Origin: Paenibacillus_F sp047238265
GTDB taxonomy: Bacteria; Bacillota; Bacilli; Paenibacillales; NBRC-103111
Direction: 5' to 3'
DNA: 64,000 bases
Assembly (NCBI RefSeq): GCF_047238265.1
Contig: NZ_JBDFMM010000001.1
Span: forward strand, 3,658,001 to 3,722,000
The stretch's first letter is position 1. Every line of letters starts with the position of its first letter. The translations under genes were made by a program, and so were the position numbers. Shown piece after piece: positions 33,867-43,014 of the stretch. The notes beneath the pieces were generated by a model. The model saw only the letters and a program-made list of their open reading frames with translations. It was not told the DNA's origin and did not search any database.

Positions 33867-35896
33867 AAGTTGACAACTCCCATGCTTTGAATTTCTACAC
33901 TCGGTTCAAGCTCGCTGTAAGACAAAACCGGAATGTCCTGCATGGTACGCTCCAGAAGCTGGCGCAAATACATACGGATCGTCGGTGAAGCCAGGATAAC
34001 CGGCTGGTGACCGGACTGGACCATTTTGCTCACCTGTTCACCCAGCTTGTGATAAATGACCTGCGAAGAAGACGGGTCGATAGCCAGATACGATCCTTGA
34101 TCCGTCTGCTGCACGGAATCCGCGATTTTTTTCTCCAGTCCCGGGCCTACGGTAATGACGCGGAGCGAATCCTGCGGAGACGAATACTGCAGTGTGATTT
34201 GTCTCGATAGAGACTGACGTACATATTCCGTCAAAATATCCGGATCTTTGGAGTAAGGTCCGTAATCCGCCAGCGTTTCCAGGATGGTAACCAGATCACG
34301 TACGGAAATTTTTTCCCGGAGCAGTTTCACAAGCACTTTCTGCACGTCGCCGATGGACAGGACATTCGGAATCAAATCGTCCACAAGAGCCGGATACGCT
34401 TCCCTGACGTTGTCGATAAGCGTCTTGGTTTCTTGACGTCCCAGAAGCTCATGGGCGTGTTTCTTAATAATTTCCGTGAGATGCGTGGCGACGACGGAAG
34501 GCGGATCCACCACGGTGTATCCGGACAACTCCGCCCGCTCTTTGGTCATCTCATCGATCCACAGGGCTGGCAGTCCGAACGCAGGTTCGGTCGTCTCGAT
34601 TCCCGTAACGGATTCGTCTTCGAATCCCGGGCTCATGGCCAAGTAGTGGTTAAGCAGCAATTCGCCGCCCGCAACCGTATTGCCTTTAATTTTGATGATA
34701 TACTCGTTCGGCCGTAGCTGAATATTGTCACGGATCCGGATAACCGGAACCACGATACCGAACTCCAGCGCACATTGTCTGCGGATGAGAATAATCCGGT
34801 CGAGCAAATCCCCGCCCTGCTGGGCGTCGGCCAGCGGAATGAGACCATAACCGAATTCGAATTCGATCGGATCCACCTGCAGCAGGCTGATCACACTTTC
34901 CGGACTCCGGACTTCTTCGATCTGCTGCTCTTCCACCATCTGTTCTTCCTCTACCTGTTTCCGGTTCAAGTTCTGCTGCATCTTCCTCGCCGCAAAAACG
35001 AGAAGAACCGCAATAGGAATGGTCGTATACCAATGAATCGGTGTGAAAATTCCCAGAAAAGCAATCGTTCCCGCCACGATATACAGCAGCTTCGGATAAG
35101 CGGTCAATTGACCGACGATATCGTTGCTGAACGTTCCCTCCGAAGAGGCGCGCGTTACGATAATACCGGATGCGGTTGAAATAAGCAGGGCCGGTATCTG
35201 ACTGACCAGTCCGTCACCAATAGTAAGAATCGAGTATGTATGTCCGGCTTCTCCGAACGACATGCCCTTCATCGAAATCCCGATGATCAGTCCTCCGATC
35301 AGGTTGATCAGGAGGATGATAATACCGGCAATCGCGTCACCTTTGACGAATTTACTTGCTCCGTCCATGGCTCCGTAGAAGTCGGCTTCGCGCTCCACTT
35401 TTCTGCGGCGCTCACGTGCCTGCTGCTCGTTGATCATGCCGGCGTTCAAATCGGCGTCGATGCTCATCTGCTTGCCGGGCATCGCATCCAAGGTGAAGCG
35501 GGCCGCCACTTCGGCTACGCGCTCCGAACCTTTCGTGATGACGATAAACTGCACGATAACCAGAATAAGAAACACGATAAATCCGACTACGATATTGCCC
35601 GCCGCCACGAAGTTACCGAACGTCTCGACTACGGCTCCCGCTTCGGCATGAGCCAAAATATTTCTGGCCGTCGAAACGTTAAGTGCCAAACGGAACAAGG
35701 TCGTTACGAGCAGCAGGGCCGGGAAAATGGAAAACTGCAGCGCTTCCTGCGTATTCATCCCCACCAGAATAATCATCAGCGAGATTGTAATGTTAATAAT
35801 GAGCAAAAAATCGAGGAGGGCGGTTGGAATCGGCACCACCATCATCAAAATAATCCCGATTACCCCGATCAGTACAACTAGATCTTTTGGTTTCAT
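33863..35896 (-). CDS. flhA: Flagellar export gate protein FlhA
   Basis: Large subunit of the flagellar type III export gate. 677 residues: about eight membrane helices in the first 320, including the conserved FHIPEP-type loop seen as ARFTLDAMPGKQMSIDADLNAG near residue 140, then a cytoplasmic domain of about 350 residues that docks substrates and chaperones. Ends one base into the flhF start, so the two are coupled. Confidence 0.98.
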   Translation of the reverse strand: MKPKDLVVLIGVIGIILMMVVPIPTALLDFLLIINITISLMIILVGMNTQEALQFSIFPALLLVTTLFRLALNVSTARNILAHAEAGAVVETFGNFVAAGNIVVGFIVFLILVIVQFIVITKGSERVAEVAARFTLDAMPGKQMSIDADLNAGMINEQQARERRRKVEREADFYGAMDGASKFVKGDAIAGIIILLINLIGGLIIGISMKGMSFGEAGHTYSILTIGDGLVSQIPALLISTASGIIVTRASSEGTFSNDIVGQLTAYPKLLYIVAGTIAFLGIFTPIHWYTTIPIAVLLVFAARKMQQNLNRKQVEEEQMVEEQQIEEVRSPESVISLLQVDPIEFEFGYGLIPLADAQQGGDLLDRIILIRRQCALEFGIVVPVIRIRDNIQLRPNEYIIKIKGNTVAGGELLLNHYLAMSPGFEDESVTGIETTEPAFGLPALWIDEMTKERAELSGYTVVDPPSVVATHLTEIIKKHAHELLGRQETKTLIDNVREAYPALVDDLIPNVLSIGDVQKVLVKLLREKISVRDLVTILETLADYGPYSKDPDILTEYVRQSLSRQITLQYSSPQDSLRVITVGPGLEKKIADSVQQTDQGSYLAIDPSSSQVIYHKLGEQVSKMVQSGHQPVILASPTIRMYLRQLLERTMQDIPVLSYSELEPSVEIQSMGVVNL

Positions 35897-35911
35897 GTAC
35901 GGCCCCCCTTT

Positions 35912-37009
35912 CTACGTTTTCTTCACTTTGCCCTTAATTTTGTATACATAAGCCAACACTTCGGCTACGGCCTGGAACAGGTCGCCCGGAATCGATTCTT
36001 CCAGATCGACCTGAGCGTAGAGCGCCCGTGCAAGCGGCTTGTTTTCCATAATCATAATGCCGTGTTCCTTCGCGATTTCACGTATTTTCAAAGCCACATG
36101 ATCCGTCCCTTTCGCTACCACTTTAGGAGCCTGCATATTGGCCGAATCATACCGGATGGCTACCGCAAAATGCGTCGGGTTTGTAATAATGACATCCGCC
36201 GTTGGAATTTCCTGCATCATCCGCTGCATGGCCATCCGGCGTTGTTTTTCGCGAATCTTCCCTTTAATCAGGGGATCGCCTTCCATTTTCTTGTATTCGT
36301 CTTTGATGTCCTGCTTGGACATCCGTATGCTTTTCTCGAATTCATACTTCTGGTACAGGTAATCGAACAGGGCAAGCACGACCAGAACTAAAGCGATTTT
36401 CATTCCCAGCGAAAGCGTCAGGGACCATATATAATGAAGCGATTTTTCCAGCGGTACATGACTAAGGCTGAGAAGCTTCTCTTTCTCGTCCCACAACGTC
36501 ATATAAACGATGATCCCGATCACGCTCATTTTCAGCATGGATTTCAAAAAATCCACGGCGGAGCGCATCGAAAATATTTTTTTGAATCCCTCAATGGGAT
36601 TCAGTTTGCTTAACTTAATTTTGAGCGGATCGCCTGTAAAAAGAATTCCGATCTGAAGATAGTTTCCCGCCAGGGCAATCACCATCGTCAAGATCAAAAT
36701 GGGTGCCAGCATAATCAAAAAGTGAATTAACAGCCGGTAAAATAACATCCGTACATTTGCCATGGTCACATCCATCAGCAAATCATGCCTCAGCGTACCC
36801 GAGAAGAGATCCACCATCCGCTCCTTCATAAATCCGCCGATCATGTAAAACGATAAAAATGAAAAGAACAGGATAAAAGCAGCAGGCAGCTCCATACTTT
36901 TCGCCACTTGGCCTTTTTTACGGGCGTCCTGCCTCTTTTTCGGTGTCGCCGGTTCCGTCTTCTCTTGCGAGAACAACTGCAGGTCCAGCTTCAAACGGAG
37001 CGGTTCCAT
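35912..37009 (-). CDS. flhB: Flagellar export switch protein FlhB
   Basis: Membrane export protein controlling the switch from hook to filament substrates. It has four membrane helices in the first 215 residues and a cytoplasmic domain with the self-cleaving NPTH motif at 277-280. The N-terminus KLDLQLFSQEKTEPATPKKRQDARKKGQVAKS is typical. The 365 residues match Bacillus FlhB. Confidence 0.98.
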   Translation of the reverse strand: MEPLRLKLDLQLFSQEKTEPATPKKRQDARKKGQVAKSMELPAAFILFFSFLSFYMIGGFMKERMVDLFSGTLRHDLLMDVTMANVRMLFYRLLIHFLIMLAPILILTMVIALAGNYLQIGILFTGDPLKIKLSKLNPIEGFKKIFSMRSAVDFLKSMLKMSVIGIIVYMTLWDEKEKLLSLSHVPLEKSLHYIWSLTLSLGMKIALVLVVLALFDYLYQKYEFEKSIRMSKQDIKDEYKKMEGDPLIKGKIREKQRRMAMQRMMQEIPTADVIITNPTHFAVAIRYDSANMQAPKVVAKGTDHVALKIREIAKEHGIMIMENKPLARALYAQVDLEESIPGDLFQAVAEVLAYVYKIKGKVKKT

Positions 37010-37037
37010 ACGTATCCTTTCCTTTCCCGTACAGGTG

Positions 37038-37835
37038 CTACGGAGCTTCCAGCGCTTTGCCGGCCACTAGATTCAGCAGCTTTTGCATCGCTTCGAACAT
37101 CCGGTCAAACAATTGGTGGAACAAACCGATCAGCTCGGGCATCAGCAGGGCGATCAGGAAAAACCCGATGATGATCTTCAGCGGCACCCCGACTACGAAA
37201 ATGTTAAACTGGGGAGCGACACGCGTCAGTAAACCCAAACCGAGGTCCGTCAAAAACATCGCTGCGACAACAGGGGCCGCAAGCTGCATGGACAGAGCGA
37301 AAACACTCGAAAATGTCTTCACCAGAAATTCGGTGATTTGTCCCCCGTAGAGCTGGGCAAACAAACTGTTGGACAGCGGTATCCATTCATAGCTGTTCAT
37401 AATACCCTGCAGCATAAAGTGATGACCGTTGAAGCTCAGCAGCAGCAGCATTGCGAGCATGTACTTCAAATTGCCCATCAAGGGTACGGTAGTTCCCGAC
37501 ATCGGATCAATCACGTTGGCCATCCCGAGTCCGATTTGCATATCAATAAAAGAACCCGCGATCTGTACGGCCGTAAAAAACAGATAAGCGATAAAACCGA
37601 GCAGCAGGCCGACGATTATTTCCCGGATCACAAGCAGGACATACTGCGCGTCCATCGGAACCAGCTGGGACGTCCCTTGAGCCGCCGTTACGATCAAAGT
37701 CAGAAACAAAGCGAGTCCGATTTTGAACATACTCGGCACATTTCGGGACGAGAATAGCGGTACGACGACAAGGAACGAGGTCATTCGACAAAAAATCAGC
37801 ATAGCGTTGGGCAGAAGTTGAAACCAAAGCTCCAT
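37038..37835 (-). CDS. fliR: Flagellar export gate protein FliR
   Basis: Core membrane component with FliP and FliQ of the export gate. 265 residues, six or so hydrophobic segments, with SRNVPSMFKIGLALFLTLIV near the start and IGFFLIALLMPELIGLFHQLFD near the C-terminus. Lies seven bases after fliQ. Confidence 0.96.
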   Translation of the reverse strand: MELWFQLLPNAMLIFCRMTSFLVVVPLFSSRNVPSMFKIGLALFLTLIVTAAQGTSQLVPMDAQYVLLVIREIIVGLLLGFIAYLFFTAVQIAGSFIDMQIGLGMANVIDPMSGTTVPLMGNLKYMLAMLLLLSFNGHHFMLQGIMNSYEWIPLSNSLFAQLYGGQITEFLVKTFSSVFALSMQLAAPVVAAMFLTDLGLGLLTRVAPQFNIFVVGVPLKIIIGFFLIALLMPELIGLFHQLFDRMFEAMQKLLNLVAGKALEAP

Positions 37836-37841
37836 GGCCGC

Positions 37842-38111
37842 CTACCCGATATATTGATGAAGATTGTTGAACAGATTGAATGTAAAGTCGACCAGCGTGT
37901 TCAAAATCCAGGGTCCGAAAATTAAGACCGACAGCAGGACCGCCACGATTTTCGGCACGAATGCAAGCGTCTGCTCCTGAATTTGAGTCGTAGCCTGAAA
38001 GATACTGATGATAAGACCGACCGCCAGGGCGATCACCAGCATCGGAGCGCTGGCTTTCAGCACCGTATAGACCGCTTCGCCGGCCAGCTTAATGATAAAT
38101 TGCGAACTCAT
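37842..38111 (-). CDS. fliQ: Flagellar export gate protein FliQ
   Basis: Small 89-residue protein with two membrane helices (APMLVIALAVGLIISIFQAT and PKIVAVLLSVLIFGPWIL) and the conserved IQEQTLAFVPKI between them. Gene lies between fliP and fliR in the canonical order. Confidence 0.96.
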   Translation of the reverse strand: MSSQFIIKLAGEAVYTVLKASAPMLVIALAVGLIISIFQATTQIQEQTLAFVPKIVAVLLSVLIFGPWILNTLVDFTFNLFNNLHQYIG

Positions 38112-38136
38112 GTTAGGTGACCTCCAGCTTCCGCGT

Positions 38137-38913
38137 TCATGTACTGTAACTGAGGAGCAGCGATTTAACGACCAGATACCAACCGTCCACCAGAATAAAC
38201 AGCAGGATTTTGAACGGCAGCGATATCATAACGGGCGGCAGCATCATCATCCCCATGGCCATCAGCGTACTGGCGATAACCATATCGATAACCAGGAAAG
38301 GGATAAAAATCATAAAGCCCATCTGAAACGCCGTTTTCAGCTCGCTGATGGCATAAGCCGGAACGAGGGCTGTCAGCGGTGTGTCTTCGACTCCTTTGGG
38401 AGCCTCCGCCTTCGTGTAATCCAGGAAAAGCTTCAAATCTTTAGGCCGGGTATGATTCCACATGAATTGCTTGATGGGAACGGACGCTTTTTGAAGGGCC
38501 TGCGTCTGGTTGAGCTCCCCTTTCATGTAGGGCTGGACGGCCGTATCATTAATCTGTCCCAGCGTCGGTGCCATAATAAACAGGGTTAGAAACAGAGCCA
38601 GTCCGATCAAAACCTGGTTGGGCGGCATCTGCTGCGTCCCGAGAGACGTGCGTACGAACCCCAGCACAATGACGATTCTCGTAAAGCTGGTCATCAGAAT
38701 CAGAAACGAAGGCGCGAGACTCAGAACCGTCAGCAGCAAAATGACGCTGATCGTGCTGGAGGCTCCCGAAGCACCGCTACCCGAATCTACGTTGACGCTT
38801 ATGCCGGGAATCGGATTCTGCGGGTCCGGAGCGGCGTAAGCCGTATTTCCTGCCCATCCCATGAACACAAGTAAAGCAAGCAGAATAATAAGAGTTCCTT
38901 TATTTTTGCTCAT
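38137..38913 (-). CDS. fliP: Flagellar export gate protein FliP
   Basis: Forms the export pore with FliR and FliQ. A cleavable signal-like N-terminus (LIILLALLVFMGWAGNTAYA) precedes the mature protein, which contains FLILMTSFTRIVIVLGFVRTSLGTQQMPPNQVLIGL and MGMMMLPPVMISLPFKILLFILVDGW, both strongly conserved. 258 residues. The start overlaps the fliO stop by 14 bases. Confidence 0.97.
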   Translation of the reverse strand: MSKNKGTLIILLALLVFMGWAGNTAYAAPDPQNPIPGISVNVDSGSGASGASSTISVILLLTVLSLAPSFLILMTSFTRIVIVLGFVRTSLGTQQMPPNQVLIGLALFLTLFIMAPTLGQINDTAVQPYMKGELNQTQALQKASVPIKQFMWNHTRPKDLKLFLDYTKAEAPKGVEDTPLTALVPAYAISELKTAFQMGFMIFIPFLVIDMVIASTLMAMGMMMLPPVMISLPFKILLFILVDGWYLVVKSLLLSYST

Positions 38914-39544
38914 TTGACTTCAACCGATCTTGTTCGTTTTCTTCCTGCAGCCATTCTTCAACGCTTTTGTTGCGCTGGGCGACATTCTGCAGTTTATCCT
39001 GAAAGACCTGGTGAAAGTTCGGCGTAAGCTCTTCTTCCTCCACCGCGTTAGTTTCACCTGGTTTCTTGCGTATTTTTTCAAGCCATTTGCCGACAGTAAT
39101 AAATTCCGTTGCCGCCCGGGTTTGTGCCGTAATTTGCTCTTTCAGTCTCGCCGCCTCGCCGGCATCGGCTATTTTCTCCAGAAGCTGGATGTTATCCCCG
39201 ACTCCCACGATGTACAGCGAATCGCCGATTTCGACGACTTGGATCGACTTGTTTTGGCCAAGTGGAACTCCACCCAGCGACTGCATGGCACGTCCGAAGC
39301 GGAATCCGCTTTTTTTCGACAACATCTTCATAATGCCGTAAAAAAGACCGATGATAAGGAGGAGAAAGAAAATCACTTTTCCGATCATTACGATCGAATC
39401 CATACTCCCCGTCTCTCCCGTTCCCGGACCGGGCCCGATGTTGCCGCCCGACCCAGGTGTCCCAAAACAAACGGAAGTCCAGAACGGCAGCTGAACGATC
39501 AGTCCTGCCGTTGCCAGAAGCAGCTTTCCTGCCTGTTTCTTCAA
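38900..39544 (-). CDS. fliO: Flagellar export accessory protein FliO (FliZ)
   Basis: Helps assemble the FliP ring. 214 residues: a signal peptide (ATAGLIVQLPFWTSVCFG), a Gly-rich periplasm-facing loop, a membrane helix (IGKVIFFLLLIIGLFYGIM, about 57-75) and a FliO domain with GRAMQSLGGVPLGQNKSIQVVEIG. Start codon TTG after GGAAGGAA. The order cheY-fliO-fliP matches B. subtilis. Confidence 0.92.
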   Translation of the reverse strand: MKKQAGKLLLATAGLIVQLPFWTSVCFGTPGSGGNIGPGPGTGETGSMDSIVMIGKVIFFLLLIIGLFYGIMKMLSKKSGFRFGRAMQSLGGVPLGQNKSIQVVEIGDSLYIVGVGDNIQLLEKIADAGEAARLKEQITAQTRAATEFITVGKWLEKIRKKPGETNAVEEEELTPNFHQVFQDKLQNVAQRNKSVEEWLQEENEQDRLKSNEQK

Positions 39545-39578
39545 GCTTCACATTCCTTCCTTATTAAAAAGCTTACGC

Positions 39579-39941
39579 TTAGCCCATTGTTTTCTTAATG
39601 GCTTCGATAACACGGTCCGCTTGGAAAGGTTTCACGATAAAGTCCTTGGCGCCGGCTTGAATCGCATCGATTACCATCGCCTGCTGCCCCATTGCCGAAC
39701 ACATGATCACTTTGGCGTTAGGATCAATCTTTTTGATCTCTTTCAGCGCATTGATTCCATCCATCTCAGGCATGGTGATATCCATCGTCACCAGGTCGGG
39801 ACGCAGCTCTTTGAATTTTTCTACGGCTTGCAGGCCATCGTTTCCTTCACCGACCACTTCATATCCGTTCTTCGTTAAAATATCGCGAATCATCATTCTC
39901 ATAAATGCTGCGTCGTCTACGATCAAAATTCTGTTCCCCAT
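39579..39941 (-). CDS. cheY: Chemotaxis response regulator CheY
   Basis: Single receiver domain of 120 residues that, when phosphorylated by CheA, binds the switch. Acid pocket D9/D10, phosphoacceptor D54 (VTMDITMPEMDG), the Ser/Thr equivalent in IMCSAMGQ and Lys in FIVKPF. The ATG at 39941 follows GGGAGG; an in-frame codon at 39995 inside the fliY tail is not supported. FliY, encoded just upstream, is a CheY-P phosphatase. Confidence 0.97.
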   Translation of the reverse strand: MGNRILIVDDAAFMRMMIRDILTKNGYEVVGEGNDGLQAVEKFKELRPDLVTMDITMPEMDGINALKEIKKIDPNAKVIMCSAMGQQAMVIDAIQAGAKDFIVKPFQADRVIEAIKKTMG

Positions 39942-39967
39942 GATAAAATAATCCTCCCAAAAGATAG

Positions 39968-41254
39968 TTATTGTATTTTTTGAATGCGATCCCACTGACT
40001 GACGATATCGGTTACGCGAACGCCGAAGTTCTCATCGATAACGACGACTTCTCCCTTGGCGATCAATTTGTTGTTGACCAGAATATCAACCGGTTCACCG
40101 GCCAGTTTGTCCAGCTCGATGATCGAACCTTGCGAAAGTTCCAAGATGTCTTTGATCACTTTCTGCGTTCTTCCCAGCTCTACCGTTACTTTCAGCGGGA
40201 TATCGAGCAGCAGGTTCAGGTTCGTGTCGTCCGACTGGCTGTATCCTCCCTGCTGAAGATTGGAGAACTGGACCGGCTGTACGTTAACATTCCTGTTCAT
40301 TCCTCCGTAGTTTCCTCCCTGTGGTGCGTGATTCATCGGCTGCTGTGCGTATGACTGTTGTGCAGGCGGTTGATTCATCGGCATCGGGTTGCCCCCCATC
40401 GAAGGATTCGTATACGGCGCTTCTGCCGGGTTTGTATACGGCGGTTCCGGAACCGGCTGCTGATAAGCTTGAGCGTTCGTATCCGCTTGCGCCTGGCTGG
40501 TGACAGCCGGCGGCGGAACTTCTTCGCTGACTGCGGCCGCCATTTCTTCGTGAACCGCTTCGGAACCCCCGCCCATCAGGATATTTACCATTTCCTTGGA
40601 AAAATCGACGGGAAGAAGCTGCATGATGGTCGAATCGATAAGGTCCCCGATTGTCAGTCTAAAGGATATCTTTATAAATACGTCTTCGTTCGGCAGTTTT
40701 CCTTCTCCATTCGACAGATTCAAAATATCTATTCCCGGAGGGGAGATATTCACGAACCGGTTGAATATCGTGGACATCGAAGTCGCGGACGAACCCATCA
40801 TCTGATTCATGGCTTCCTGAACGGCGCTGACGTGAATTTCAGACAGCTCGTCACCTTCCACATGACCGTCTCCACCCATCATCAGGTCGGCAATGACTTG
40901 TGCGTCGCGAGTCTTGATCACGAGCAAATTGATGCCGTCAAAGCCGTCAACATAGTTGACATGAACGGCAACGTGCGGTTTTGGAAACTCGTTAACCAGT
41001 TGAACGCGCGGAATGCACGATACTTTAGGAGTCGTAATGTCCACTTTCTTGCCGAGCAGAGTGGATAAAGCCGTCGCTGCGCTTCCGAACGTGATGTTGC
41101 CGATCTCTCCCAGAGCGTCCTGCTCCAGCGAGGATAGGTAATCATCGATATTCGAAGAAAGAGAAGAAGATGGATTATCGTCGGAACGCTCATCTACCGC
41201 CTGCTTCAACAGCGCGTCTATTTCCTCCTGCGACAAATAATCTTTACTCGTCAT
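39968..41254 (-). CDS. fliY: Flagellar switch protein / CheY-P phosphatase FliY
   Basis: Switch component replacing FliN in Gram-positives. 428 residues: an N-terminal EIDALL segment, two CheC-type phosphatase repeats (LGEIGNITFGSAATALSTLL and SAVQEAMNQMMGSSATSMS), a Pro/Gln/Asn-rich linker (about 255-335, with repeated PYTNP), and a C-terminal FliN domain (LDIPLKVTVELGRTQKVIKD). It is about 50 residues longer than in B. subtilis because of the linker. ATG at 41254 has AAGGAG nine bases upstream and overlaps the fliM end by 11 bases. Confidence 0.95.
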   Translation of the reverse strand: MTSKDYLSQEEIDALLKQAVDERSDDNPSSSLSSNIDDYLSSLEQDALGEIGNITFGSAATALSTLLGKKVDITTPKVSCIPRVQLVNEFPKPHVAVHVNYVDGFDGINLLVIKTRDAQVIADLMMGGDGHVEGDELSEIHVSAVQEAMNQMMGSSATSMSTIFNRFVNISPPGIDILNLSNGEGKLPNEDVFIKISFRLTIGDLIDSTIMQLLPVDFSKEMVNILMGGGSEAVHEEMAAAVSEEVPPPAVTSQAQADTNAQAYQQPVPEPPYTNPAEAPYTNPSMGGNPMPMNQPPAQQSYAQQPMNHAPQGGNYGGMNRNVNVQPVQFSNLQQGGYSQSDDTNLNLLLDIPLKVTVELGRTQKVIKDILELSQGSIIELDKLAGEPVDILVNNKLIAKGEVVVIDENFGVRVTDIVSQWDRIQKIQ

Positions 41255-42242
41255 GTTCTTCTGCTCCTTCATTTACAATTTCGCCGATTTGAACGGCCAT
41301 TTTGCTCTTCGTTGTACCAGCGCTGCCTGTAAATTTAAGCTTTTCGCCGACTTTGATGTGCAGAGGCTCGTTTACCGGCTTGTTCAGTGTAATAACGTCC
41401 CCGGGCTGCAGATTCAGAAATTCGTGAATCGTGATTTGCGATTCTCCCAGCTCTGCGATAATGGGCAGCTTGGCCTGAGTCAGCCTGTCCTGCAAGATTT
41501 CGACTTCCTCGGGAGCCCGGCTTTTCTTCTGGGACACAAACCAGTGGTGCACCGACAAGCGGGGCATGATCGGCTCGATAACGACATGCGGGATACACAG
41601 GTTGATCATCCCGGTCGTGTCGCCGATTTTAGTGCTTAGCGAGATCAAGGCGATAGTTTCGTTGGGAGAAACGATCTGCATAAACTGCGGATTCGTTTCC
41701 AGCGCTTCAAGCCGAGGAGAAAGATCGATAATCGTCTTCCATGCTTCCTGGAGGCTCTCAAACGCCCGGCTGAAAATCCGCTCCATCACGATCGTTTCGA
41801 TCTCAGTCAAAGCCGAAATTTTCTGAGGCGACACGCCGACACCGCCAAGCAGTCTGTCCAGCATCGCGTACGCCACGTTCGGGTGTACTTCCAAGACCAT
41901 TCTTCCCTCTAATGGCTCTGCTTCAAAAATGTTCAAGATCGTCATTTTGGGAATCGAGCGGATAAACTCATCATAAGGAAGCTGTTCGACCTGAACGACA
42001 TTGATCTGGACAAACGTTCTTAGCTGTGCCGAGAAATACGTCGTCAAGTACCGGGCAAAGTTTTCATGAATCCGGGTCAAGCTCCGGATATGGTCTTTGG
42101 AAAAGCGTACGGCCCGTTTGAAATCATACAATCGGACTTTTCGCTGCGTATCTTCTTTCTTGAGTTCCTCTGCATCCATTTCACCGGAAGAGAGAGCTGC
42201 CAGAAGAGCGTCGATTTCATTCTGTGACATAACATCAACCAT
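41244..42242 (-). CDS. fliM: Flagellar motor switch protein FliM
   Basis: Rotor protein that binds CheY-P through its N-terminus and FliG through its middle domain. 332 residues, with MSQNEIDALLAALSSGE at the start, GGVGVSP in the middle and a C-terminal SpoA domain (LQPGDVITLNKPVNEPLHIKVG). I chose the ATG at 42242 after GGGGGTGA; a GTG nine bases earlier is less likely. Confidence 0.97.
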   Translation of the reverse strand: MVDVMSQNEIDALLAALSSGEMDAEELKKEDTQRKVRLYDFKRAVRFSKDHIRSLTRIHENFARYLTTYFSAQLRTFVQINVVQVEQLPYDEFIRSIPKMTILNIFEAEPLEGRMVLEVHPNVAYAMLDRLLGGVGVSPQKISALTEIETIVMERIFSRAFESLQEAWKTIIDLSPRLEALETNPQFMQIVSPNETIALISLSTKIGDTTGMINLCIPHVVIEPIMPRLSVHHWFVSQKKSRAPEEVEILQDRLTQAKLPIIAELGESQITIHEFLNLQPGDVITLNKPVNEPLHIKVGEKLKFTGSAGTTKSKMAVQIGEIVNEGAEEHDE

Positions 42243-42283
42243 AAGAGTCACCCCCTTTGTGCGTATCCGATCTATGTAAAAGG

Positions 42284-42730
42284 CTACTCAAGTACAATAT
42301 CGGTAATATTAATGCGCCTTATTTTTCCTTCATTAAGAAGCGGATTAAGCTTGTTAATCAGTGTGGTGGTCAAGTTATCCTGCCCTTTGCTGCCTGAAAT
42401 CTGATCGGAATTCATGTCAGAAAGAGTCCGGATGATTGTTCCTTTGATGCGGGAATCAATCAGATTTTCGAAATCCGTTTTTGCCTTTTTATTTTCCAGC
42501 TCAAAAGCCAGACTGATTTTCACAAAGCTGCCCTGACTGGCCAGGTTTGTCGTAATGTCTTTCATAATGACGGTGTTTTCTTTGATCTCTGCCGACGTTT
42601 GAACCTTCTCTTCACCGGCGGATTCAGATTTGTTATCCATAACCGTCCATAAAACGAATGCAGCCGTCAAGACTAATGTGATGGCGACAAGAATAGAAAC
42701 CAGCATCAGAAAAAATCGATTTTTAAGCAC
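42284..42730 (-). CDS. fliL: Flagellar basal body-associated protein FliL
   Basis: Membrane protein associated with the stator and rotor. 148 residues: one N-terminal membrane helix (FFLMLVSILVAITLVLTAAFVLW) and an extracytoplasmic domain ending in the conserved GKIRRINITDIVLE. GTG start shares one base with the flbD stop. Confidence 0.95.
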   Translation of the reverse strand: MLKNRFFLMLVSILVAITLVLTAAFVLWTVMDNKSESAGEEKVQTSAEIKENTVIMKDITTNLASQGSFVKISLAFELENKKAKTDFENLIDSRIKGTIIRTLSDMNSDQISGSKGQDNLTTTLINKLNPLLNEGKIRRINITDIVLE

Positions 42731-42951
42731 TACAAGCCCTCCGTATTCGCCGACTTGATCGTTGCTTGCACCGCACCGATCCGTTTCAAAAATTGTTCCA
42801 CCATCTCTGTGACCACTGCCTCTTTTTCAAGGACCATAATTTTCTTTCCGTTAATCAACGTAATCACGGTGTCCGGTGTTTCTTCCATCATTTCAATCAT
42901 AAGCGCGTTGATCACTAGCGGCTTGCCGTTCATTCGGGTCAAACGTACCAT
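42730..42951 (-). CDS. flbD: FlbD/SwrD family protein
   Basis: Short protein (73 residues) found between the hook gene and fliL in Gram-positive flagellar operons; the B. subtilis homologue SwrD (YlzI) raises motor power. It contains RLTRMNGKPLVINALMIEMM and ETPDTVITLINGKKIMV. The ATG at 42951 has GGAGG just upstream; an in-frame ATG twelve bases earlier is less well placed. Confidence 0.9.
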   Translation of the reverse strand: MVRLTRMNGKPLVINALMIEMMEETPDTVITLINGKKIMVLEKEAVVTEMVEQFLKRIGAVQATIKSANTEGL

Positions 42952-42973
42952 GGTTCCCTCCATAGGTTCCAGG

Positions 42974-42992
42974 AGGGGGACCAGGCCCCCCT
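42974..42992 (-). repeat. Small GC hairpin between flgE and flbD
   Basis: Arms AGGGGG and CCCCCT with a short loop lie in the 60-base gap; there is no T run on either side. A possible mRNA processing or stability element. Confidence 0.35.
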
Positions 42993-43014
42993 TACCTTTT
43001 ACCTTTGCCTGTTA